From Ochotona curzoniae (Eukaryota; Chordata; Mammalia; Lagomorpha; Ochotonidae), in the NCBI RefSeq assembly GCF_017591425.1, contig NW_024466599.1:20870001-20934000 (forward strand): DNA of 64,000 nt, written 5' to 3'. The translations under genes and the position numbers were made by a program. The stretch's first letter is position 1; every line of letters starts with the position of its first letter. This document shows positions 55,776 to 64,000 of this stretch, piece after piece. The notes beneath the pieces were generated by a model. The model was not told the origin of the DNA. It saw nothing but the letters and a program-made list of their open reading frames with translations, and did no database searches.

Positions 55776-57124
55776 GAATTAAAAATCACTTAAAAAATTC
55801 CAAGTTATGTGTCAATTTCTAAGATAGCTTCATCACAATAAGAAAAATGTTATACAACAGCTTAACTCGGCATTTCCTTTTGACTCCTAGGGAACTCACT
55901 GCTGCTGTAAAAGTGTGATTTGTGAGTTGTCCTAAGGGATTCCCAATGAATGAAATGTAGCTTCAGCTAAATGAAAAGTGGGGGCATCTGCATCTTCCAA
56001 CACAGCCTGAAATTATCAGGGAGCAGTTGTTTGAATTCCTCAGTGACTTTAATGGAAATCTGTTTAGAAAGGTTCCTCCCCAAAATTCACAGCTTCCTGA
56101 AAAAGAATGAAGGAAATACAATGAGAAAGAGAGGTGCAGGCAGAGTATGGGATTGGGTGGTGGAGAAGGGGCGGAGACAGAGAACTTAAGAATGACACCA
56201 GGAGAGCAAATAGTTAGAGGAGGTGGATAAGGAGCCTTGGATGAAGACAGCGTAGGTACCCTCAGTTCTGGTTGACCAAGCAATGATTTCACCTTTTTGT
56301 GACCCAGCTTGTCAGCTATTAGGAAAGTAATCTGGCAAAATAAGACAACAGGATGTTTTACAAATATGTTACAGAGATGTGCTTCAAAAGATGTGTCCAA
56401 GTATATCTAGAAGTGTCCAGTCACTTAGATTGGTATTTCTAGACCATTCACACAGCCACTTGGACACAGAGCATCTGACGGCAGGTGAGAGACCAGTTCT
56501 GCCATGTCTGACCAAGTGTTCATCTAGAACACAACCCTAGCCCCTGTGTACTGTGTCTAAATTTTCCCATGCACTCCAGTGGACCTGTGCAGCATTATAT
56601 CAAGGGACCATGCCTCATATTTGGTAACCCTTTTCAGGGCCTAACCTAAATAGGGCTTTAGGATGAAAGAAGATGGGGCTGGGGGAGTGAATGGCTGTGA
56701 GGCAGGGGTGGGGGTGGTCCTAACATCACACCTGCCTGAATGCCACTGTGATTTCTATGTACTGGAATTTTAAAAATAAGCATGAAATTCTCTTTAGTTC
56801 TCTTCGCATCACAAAAAAGACAGACCTGATACTTTTTGTTCCTTGGAACCCTCAAATAAACATTTTACAGGGCAGGTAGAACCTGCGTTTATTAATAAAA
56901 GTGGCAGTGAGCTTTGGTCTCATTTCCTTCCAGGGAGAACCAACAGCAATGTCATTTCTTTGAATAATATTCAACAGTTGTCAATATATTTCACATGTAT
57001 TCTACCCTTGGAAGCTTTCAAAAATCTCTTTGAGATGGGCAGCGTACAAGCCAAAAACCTACAAACAAGGTCTTCTAGGAGTTAAGTTTTCTTTGCCTGA
57101 ATCCTGTATTATCAGAGCTCATTC
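55776..57124. other. 1.35 kb without recognised element
   Basis: Unique-looking sequence. The 145-residue frame at 55963-56400 (-) and 65-80 residue frames beyond have no domain. Confidence 0.4.
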
Positions 57125-57365
57125 TGGGTCATGGAGACCAGAAGCAGACTCAAGCCTCCAGTTCTGGGGAAGGTCCAACTCACGGACGAATAAGGTCCGT
57201 GAAATAGTTTGGTCTGGCCCTGCCAAGGCAACTGCAGGTGGGAATAAAAATCCAATAAATTTAAAACGGGCTAACTTTTAAATTGATAATTTTGTCTGGC
57301 CCCATGAATTACATAATAAATATCCAAATTGTCCTTGACAGAAAAAGGTTCCACACCCCTGTTTG
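57125..57365 (+). mobile_element. hAT-Charlie-type element
   Basis: The right end 'CCAAATTGTCCTTGACAGAA' then 'AAAAGGTTCCACACCCCTG' matches the terminal text of non-autonomous Charlie elements. Upstream 'TAAAACGGGCTAACTTTTAA' and 'TTTTGTCTGGCCCCATGAAT' fit the interior. No transposase frame. Confidence 0.6.
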
Positions 57366-57469
57366 GAGGAAGGTCATTAACTTTTAGTTCAGAAGACATC
57401 ACAATGTAAGAAAAAAAAAAAGAGGTGGAGAGTCAGACAGAACAGAAGGAGAACTGCAGTCAAAGAAAT
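57366..57469. other. Spacer with an A run
   Basis: A12-type run at 57410-57421. Confidence 0.6.
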
Positions 57470-57660
57470 TTGAGTCTGAATCTTAAACCTGTGTTTTCCT
57501 TCCTGTCTGATGTGAGGTAGGTTAATTTATTTGGAACTCAGAGTTTTCATCCATAAAATGAGGATGCTCATATGAGGTTTTGTGAGAATTAAGGGAACCA
57601 ATATAAATGAAAGCATGTAGCTTGGATAAAAACTAAATGAAACCACTATAAATATTTATC
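57470..57660 (-). mobile_element. MIR fragment
   Basis: 'GAACTCAGAGTTTTCATCCA', 'TAAAATGAGGATGCTCATAT' and 'GGTTTTGTGAGAATTAAGGG' are reverse-oriented MIR core. Confidence 0.8.
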
Positions 57661-58989
57661 AGCCTTCTTTCTCTAAAATGGCTTCCTCCATGCACCTGTG
57701 ACATTCTTGGCAACTCAAAGTCATTCTGTGGGAGTGAAGATTCCTGTCCCTCAAGGACATAAATGGTGATCAGTCACACGTGTGTTAAGGATACCTTGAA
57801 GCCCTTGCAGAATATTTTTTTAAAGATATAAAGATAGGAATAAACAGGCAGCCCAAGGATAACCGGAGACTTGCATGGGAGACAATCATCCACTTATAGT
57901 AAAGTAACGCACTGCATTGCAAATGAACATAACTTTGAAATGAACACTTATCTATGTAAGTTTCAGATCAAGTATCTCATACAGGCCTCCTAAGCACTTG
58001 TCAAATCATCATGGTCACAGACCGTAGGATCTGGAAATGGCCTTAGAGATCACTCTACCACATCTCATTTAAAAATGACAAATCGGAGGCCCATAAAGAA
58101 GAACATTTTATTGTTCTGAAGAGAACCATAAGAAATACAAGAAAATGCTGAATTCTGATGCTGCATGGGAAACAAGTTTTATCATTTACATCCAAATGTT
58201 GAGGGAGGCACTGCCTGACCATCGTTTCACACAGGTCCATAACTGTATGGAGCTTATGGGCTGAGAGTTGAAGGAATTGAGCAGGGAGTTCAATGTCACA
58301 CATCACATATGTGGCTCGTTCAGCAGAAGCAGAGGCAACAGAGATAAGAAGAGCTAAGGCACAGTTCTGACGCCCAGCCTCTTTCTACACACTGCCACAA
58401 TCAAGACTAAGCCTCACCGAAAGCCCATTCTCTGACCCAGCACCTACTGCTGCATGACACAGTGGCTTGACTGAGTTCAACCAAGCTCCCCGGAACCCAG
58501 TCAAGTGACTTCAGTGCACAGCTCTGATCCTAAACATGAGGCAAGACTGTAACTGCTCTACAGATGTTCACTCTCCCCTCCTTGCAACCCAGGGGAGGAG
58601 CACTTCTCTGTCCTACTAGGGAAAACAAGTGTTAATACTCACACAGTTTCCTTGGCTAACTGGAATGTATGCTAAAGGGCCATGCTCCAGTTCCTGTGCC
58701 CTGGGAACGCTGAGGCTTGGATAAGGGATGCCCCTGCATCTTGAGTCCCAGAACAAGAACACACTAGGAGCAGATATGGAATTCTCGACAGGCAGAAACA
58801 CAGCAGAAGCTGCCATCTGACGGTACTGAGCAGCGACACAGATACACAACAAATAATGCTGTTGGGAAGTAATGAGGGTTTAAAGCTCTGTGCAGTACAG
58901 CACAGCAAAAGCTGCTACACTCCTCATCTGCTGGACCATGCTTCTCCAGTGAAGGCCTATTCCTGTGCTGGCCTCTTCCTACTCACTTC
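57661..58989. other. 1.3 kb without recognised element
   Basis: No repeat family or coding feature recognised. Frames of 61-90 residues on both strands overlap. Confidence 0.4.
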
Positions 58990-59215
58990 TGATTGCTTAC
59001 TCTGTAGCAGATTTGATGCTAAGTGCTTGGTAATCATTAGCTCATTAAATCCTTACAGTGAGCAGTTCTTCAGCTATTATTATCCCCATTTTATAGATAA
59101 GAAAACTGGGACTGAGAAAATCTGAGGGCTGACTGCTGCAGGCGTTGGTCACATGACCAGATTTGGGGCTTGAATCCAAGATCATCCATGCCTGAAGCCT
59201 AGACTCTCACCCTAC
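58990..59215 (+). mobile_element. MIR, nearly complete
   Basis: 'GATGCTAAGTGCTTGGTAAT', 'TAGCTCATTAAATCCTTACA', 'TATTATCCCCATTTTATAGA', 'TTTGGGGCTTGAATCCAAGA' and 'GACTCTCACCCTACTCC' give an almost full MIR. Confidence 0.9.
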
Positions 59216-59794
59216 TCCAGATTGCCCCTTGGGCATGGAAGGAGTGGTTGGACCACGCCCTCTCTCCAAGCTCCAACAGGAATTCTATCTCCCTGAGGAA
59301 TAACTGTTTTTCTTTTAAATGGCTTGGGGGTAGGGGAGGATAACTTGTAGATCTTCAGAATGATTTAAGCACCCACTAGCCTATTTTTAAAAGCATGTTG
59401 AATGTTGAGCCTTTCCAAGGTTGACATGGTCAGTCCTATCATGCCCATTCTCCATTAGGGTACAGCAGTGCCTTGTGACAGCCCTAACACTTGCCCCTGT
59501 GATTTATGCCCCATCTGTTCTGGCCTCTCCTGATGGGATTCTGTGGTCTCTGCTGCTTGACAGCTTTAGGGATCCTTCTCGGACCGTAATTTCTGAGTAT
59601 TTCTAGCCCTTCCCTCCCCAGGCCCTGGAGTTTCTGCTACTTTCCATTCAGAAAAAGATTGCTCCATTTATTCCCAGCTGCATGGTCCTTTTTACATTTA
59701 TCTACTGCTCAGCTGCCTTCCCAATCAGGTATTTAAAGATAAGCCCGTCTGCTTCTGACCAGTGACCCTGCACCCTTCTCTCACTGCTCCCTTG
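59216..59794. other. Unassigned
   Basis: No recognised element. Confidence 0.4.
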
Positions 59795-59945
59795 CAGATG
59801 CAATATCATTTTCTATGTTTCCAGGATTCCAACACATTCCATTATTCTTTCCTTATCAAATGAGATAATGGATGTGGAAGGACCTAGGAAACTATAAAGA
59901 GGTGCAGAAATATTAGTTCTTTCTGTTGTTGCTATTGTTGTTATA
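59795..59945 (-). mobile_element. MIR-like fragment
   Basis: 'TCCTTATCAAATGAGATAAT' and 'AACTATAAAGAGGTGCAGAA' with a GTTGTT-rich end resemble a reverse-oriented MIR 5' part. Confidence 0.45.
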
Positions 59946-60199
59946 AGAAACAACCTCCCAAGTTCAATTCACCATGGTGAAATGTTGACTCTCACTGCTG
60001 GGAAGGTTCTAGGATTAATTCTCAGCTTCAAACAAACCAAACACCTGGGCACAGGCTCTCTTCAGGTCTGAATTCCCTGGTTTGCGATACTGTCTATAAA
60101 TAAACAGGTTGGTTCCTGGGCTTCAAGATTATGTGGTTACACAGCTTTCCCACCTCCATGATATCTGTAAAATAGGAAATGCAATGAGTTGCATTTCGA
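59946..60199. other. Unassigned spacer
   Basis: No recognised element. Confidence 0.4.
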
Positions 60200-60425
60200 G
60201 AGCAATAACTTAGAAAGTTGCTTATGTGGGAAAGCAAAACGTTCCAGTCCCAACGCTGACATTTACATGTAGAATGACATTGTCCAAGGTCACCTCTCTG
60301 AATCTCCATTTCCTTCTTGTAGTCTCTCCTAGACGGGTATGAGGACTAAATTCAACAGTCCTATAAAACCCCTTAGTTCCGTGCTTGGCACTTACCAGCG
60401 ATTCAATGCAAGTGTGTGACTAACA
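60200..60425 (-). mobile_element. MIR fragment
   Basis: 'CATTGTCCAAGGTCACCTCT', 'CTGAATCTCCATTTCCTTCT' and 'CGTGCTTGGCACTTACCAGC' with a terminal 'GATTCAATGCAAGTGTGTG' fit reverse MIR. Confidence 0.75.
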
Positions 60426-60552
60426 ACAACACTATAGAAATGGAAGGCAGGAACTCATTGCAAACAGCTTAAACATTCTTACACTTAAAAGTTGGAAAGA
60501 ATATTAAGGATTCAAACATTTTTCTTATAGTAAAAGATGAAAAATCAAGAGA
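60426..60552. other. Unassigned spacer
   Basis: No recognised element. Confidence 0.4.
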
Positions 60553-60945
60553 GGGATTGGCCCTGTGGCATAGTGGGTTAAGCTGTCACCTGCAAATACA
60601 TAACAGAGTGTTGGTTCAAGTCCTGGCTGTTCCACTTCCAATCCAGTTCTATGCTAACTCACCTAGGAAAATAGAAGATGGCCCAAGTACTTGGATTCTT
60701 GCCACTCAACACTAGAGATTAGGATGGAGTTCTAGACTCTTGGCTTCAGCTTAGCCCAAGCCCAGATGTTGTGGCTATTTAGGGAGTCTTTCTCTTTCTG
60801 TCTCTCCCTCTCTCTCTTTCTCTCCCTGTCTCTGCCCCTCTCTCTGCCTCTCTCTCTCTCTCTCTCTGCAAGTGTGTGTGTGTGCATCCCTGTCTATCCC
60901 TCCCTCTCTCTGTCACTCTGAGTTTCAAACAAATAAGATAAATAT
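60553..60945 (+). mobile_element. CSINE with expanded CT tract
   Basis: Well-kept head 'TTGGCCCTGTGGCATAGTGG' and GTTAAGCTG, body 'CTGTTCCACTTCCAATCCAG', then a CTCTCT-rich stretch (60785-60915) much longer than in other copies, with a TGTG interruption, and tail 'GTTTCAAACAAATAAGATAA'. Arginine/glutamate-rich frames on the minus strand are artefacts. Confidence 0.92.
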
Positions 60946-61103
60946 TGAAGGGGAAGGATGGATAGGAGGGGAGGAGGGAGGAACCCAGAGAGAACTTCAG
61001 TGTCCTGACCTGCCAGCTCTGAGTGTAGAGGCCATGACCATTTCCCTCACAGTGCCCAGCGAATGAGGCTGCTACTGTGGACAGTGTGTTAACTGAGGGC
61101 AGG

Positions 61104-61240
61104 CAGTATAACATGGAGACTAATGCGAGTCTCCAGCTTGCCACTGAGTGTGACAATGAACGTAACTTCTCTGTGCAAAAGGAAGAACAATACTACACTG
61201 CTCACAGAGTGACTGGGAGGTTATCTGAGAAACAGAGATT
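61104..61240 (-). mobile_element. MIR fragment
   Basis: 'CAGTATAACATGGAGACTAA', 'TGCCACTGAGTGTGACAATG' and 'GTAACTTCTCTGTGC' match a reverse-oriented MIR. Confidence 0.75.
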
Positions 61241-62880
61241 AATCTTGACTTAGGAGTCTATCTAGTAGAGTGTTATCGATAATATTAAAATCTAACTTCT
61301 TAGAATTGTATTGATGAAATACATTAATTCTGCTCTCTTTATAGAATGAAGAAAAAGCAGGAAACAAAGATTATCAATAACTCATCTAAGATAATCTAGT
61401 TAATTAGGGAAAGAGCAGTAAGGATCCAACAGCATGACTTCTATTTCAGGATATTTTCTTCTGCTACTGCAGAAAAATGAAATTTTTTAAAAAATCAAAG
61501 TGATACCTTGCTATTAATCTTTCATTCTTACTCCTTAGCACTTTTAAAAACACAGTACATTCTTGGACTCTAGAATCCTTTTAAATTCTCAATCATTTAT
61601 ATTTTCTATTAGAAAGAAAACATGGGGGAAAATGCTAAGACCTGTGAGAATGGTGATAATCAGATATACACAGGCATGTACACAGACACATCCCTTGCAC
61701 GCATACTCCTCTACAAATGCACTTTTTTGGGTCAGTATTTCTAACAGAAAGATGTAGCATTTATTTAACAACCAGTGGGGACCATAAAACCCTAACATTT
61801 CCAACAGTGCTAAGACTTCAGTATGTTGAGACACAAGTCCAGCTCCTTTCTGAAGACTTAATATCAAGATGTCATCATTATCCATTATGTATTTTTGAAT
61901 CAGGTCTTAAAACTTAATGTGGTTTTTATGCCTGGAGATAAGGCAGGATTTGGGTTTGGCAAGTTATAGTGACACATAGGAGGGTCGCTGGTTGAGCCTA
62001 ACTCTCTAGGATGATTTAAAACCTTAATTGACTTATTACTCAGAATGGCCTCCTCCTCAGCCTACTGCACTAGGGAAGGGTGACACCCAGGGAAGGCAGA
62101 CCACACTGGAGGAAATTAGGATTCCATTAGAAAATCCTTTTTCATTCTGAAAGACACTAAAAGTGAACAAAGGTTAAGAGACACAGCTTTTCCTTAAAAA
62201 GAAACAGGCTGTGAACTGAAAGTTATTAAGACTGAAAGACTTGGCAAAGAGGCAAGAATTGAGACTGGAAGAGGAGCCTGCAGCACCAAACACTGCCCCC
62301 TGCACTGTGGCCATGATCCTGGTCATACCATGGCCCAGCTCAATCCTACACCAACATCTTCAGAATTAAGTAATGTGGCAAACAGTCCACAGTCACCATA
62401 AATGAGTGCTGTAGAATCTGCTGTAGTTTCTTACACCATTCCTTCTAGATAACATCTGCATTTTAATTGCTCTTGCAGGGGTCTAATTTAGAAGGTCCCC
62501 AGCCATCTGAGTTCAGCAGTTAATTGTAAGTCTCACACTGGTCAATAGCTGGCTTATCTGCTAACTTGCCAGCTCTCCTAGGAAATCTGTTTTGGCCCAT
62601 GAGCATTTTTAAAGAGGACCTCAGCAGGGAGCCCCCATCTCTCTAGCTTTCAGTGGCTGGAGGTGAAGAAAGGGGATTGAAGACAGGTTACAGGACAATC
62701 TTTCCTTGGCTTTCAATGCATTTTCCCAGACATCACTTTCACTGCAAGAAGACTCTGGCACAACTCTCTCCAACCTAAAGTTGGGGACACTGACTGGAAT
62801 GTCCCCGTAGGATCTATAAGCCATTCCCTGCCAAGGGAAGGTAGGATCAGAAGCAGCACTGTTGAGAGATACAGAAACTA
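61241..62880. other. 1.6 kb without recognised element
   Basis: AT-rich and unique-looking, with the CTCF-like motif at 62292. Frames at 61563-61917 and 62621-62947 (-) show no domain. Part of 62330-62580 reads like unique, possibly conserved non-coding DNA, but this cannot be tested here. Confidence 0.35.
62292..62306 (-). promoter_or_regulatory. CTCF-like motif
   Basis: The minus strand reads AGTGCAGGGGGCAGT. The 3' eleven positions fit CCASYAGRKGGCRSY, the first three do not (12/15). By-eye call. Confidence 0.3.
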
Positions 62881-64000
62881 CCGGGCTGGACCCTGACTCC
62901 CCCTGGTGTTCTGGAGGACCAGGGCAGATGTGTGATAGACTAGGCAAGGTCTCAAACCCCTACTGAGCCATGTGTGAGCCATACGTAGGTATGGACAAAC
63001 CATGGCTGGGCTGGAACATCCAACAGCAAGAACCAGATTGGGTGGAAGGCCAGTCAGGAAAAGCCACAGTTCCTGCTATGACAGGAGGTGGACTGAGTAG
63101 GGTTGGCTCATGGACCCACTGGTAAGCGTGTAACCTGGCATTGGGAGAGGTTCTGATGGAGGAGCCTGGGCAACTCCTCTGGCAGGACACAGACCCAGCA
63201 GGTAAGCGCAAGAAACATGATAGGAAACAGCCCAGAAAAGGCCATGGAAAGCTACCCACTGGCATACACTTGGCAGATGTGGGGGCAAGACCAGGCTGAA
63301 TCTGTCCACGTCATCCACTGGCAAATCCAAGCACCAGTGTGGGTCGACCCAGGTTCGGTCGCGACAAAGACTAGTGCACAATATGGAATGCCGAGGTGAA
63401 GTTGCCTGTACCGGAGGGGACTGCAGCGTCCAACCAGCCTGAGAACAAGAAAGGAAGTAGGCAGAGCCAGCAGGTGAATAAGGGAGGGTTCCTTTGCAGG
63501 ATAGCTACTTCCGCAGGAGAGCATGGGCTGGGATGGGGGCAGACCAGACTAGGCAGAGCTACCACACCTGTGCGCCCCATGTGGACTAGATCAGGGAAAA
63601 GCCGGGCTCGGCGGATTATTCCTACTGATGCAAACAGAATTAAAGTGGGCGAGGTTTGTTTGGGCAGCATCAACTGGAATCTGGGAGTGGGAGAGGCCTG
63701 GGAGGGTAATAGTGGGCTCATCCCTCTTGGGTTACCACTTCCACGGGAGGACATAAAACTAAACAGCGGCTGGGGTGGAATGGGGTGTGGGACAGACTGG
63801 ATTACTGCTACACTTACTGGCAAACCAGGGTAGGGGCGGTCCTGGTGGGGGTTATTGTGGGTCGCTCCAACTAGGCTGCAGCTCCCACTGGTTTAGGTGA
63901 GGGCCAAGTATGTGCTGGGCAGAAGCAGGCTGGACTGCAACACCCATTGGTTCCAGTGGAAGTCGGGAGTGAAAACAGAACCAACCCAGCAATTACAACC
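62881..64000 (+). mobile_element. L1 5' UTR-like region, cut by window end
   Basis: GC- and CpG-richer than the rest of the window, built of degenerate repeats around CCCACTGG (63115, 63255, 63884) with TCCACTGG (63314) and CCCATTGG (63943), and around GCTGGGCTGGAAC / AGGCTGGACTGCAACACCC. CpGs cluster at 63352-63366 and 63600-63615. I recognise this as the style of lagomorph L1 5' UTR running on toward ORF1 beyond the window, in plus orientation. The left boundary is uncertain (about 62.88-62.97 kb). The 145- and 150-residue frames on opposite strands at 63371-63833 come from its base composition. Confidence 0.5.

Noticed and set aside
63371..63833. Overlapping 150- and 145-residue frames on opposite strands
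   Set aside because: Both arise from the GC-rich, quasi-repetitive L1 5' UTR-like region. Neither resembles L1 ORF1.
1..64000. CRISPR array or bacterial-type operon
   Set aside because: No short regularly spaced direct repeats and no dense coding. Repeats are dispersed SINE/LINE/LTR copies typical of a mammalian genome.
1..64000. Primate or rodent origin
   Set aside because: No Alu, B1 or B2 elements. The dominant SINE is the lagomorph CSINE type.

Overview
This is mammalian nuclear DNA, and the interspersed repeats point to a lagomorph. The window holds about 25 copies of a tRNA-derived SINE of the lagomorph C-repeat (CSINE) type, plus long L1 3' regions of lagomorph type. The youngest SINE copies share a 'TAGTGGCTAAAGTCCT' head and a 'TTCCAATAAAAATAAATAAA' tail. 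From memory these look more like pika (Ochotona) than rabbit copies. That species call is inference.

I found no protein-coding gene, no exon series, no tRNA, rRNA or known ncRNA gene and no processed pseudogene. The open frames are short, overlap on both strands, carry no recognisable domain and often lie in repeats. The window reads as a gene desert or a large intron made mostly of decayed transposable elements.

Layout. 0-10 kb: an MIR, CSINEs, an L1 3' end, a MaLR LTR and L2 remnants. 10-21 kb: an internally deleted L1, CSINEs, a mariner-like MITE, L1/L2/MER5A remnants, a MaLR LTR and a pair of old CSINEs. 21-33 kb: CSINEs, a reverse-strand L1 relic and a MaLR LTR. These are followed by a 3.4 kb L1 ORF2-to-3' end (26.8-30.3 kb) that carries two solo LTRs and two CSINEs, giving a clear nested history. 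33-44 kb: CSINEs, decayed L1 segments, and a MER5A copy split by a CSINE and an L1 end. 44.7-46.5 kb: a long lagomorph L1 3' region. 47-62 kb: a probable LTR, a GAAG microsatellite, MIR/L2/hAT remnants and CSINEs, including a pair at 53.6 and 55.4 kb that share 52 bp of flank (probable SINE 3' transduction). About 62.9 kb to the end: CpG-containing quasi-repetitive sequence that looks like the 5' UTR of an L1 running off the window.

Nothing here looks like an undescribed gene system. The items most worth checking are the chimeric SINE with its transduced flank, the nested LTRs with target-site duplications, the possible L1 promoter at the right edge, and four by-eye CTCF-like motifs. Repeat family names come from recognition without alignment, so boundaries are approximate unless a target-site duplication is given.
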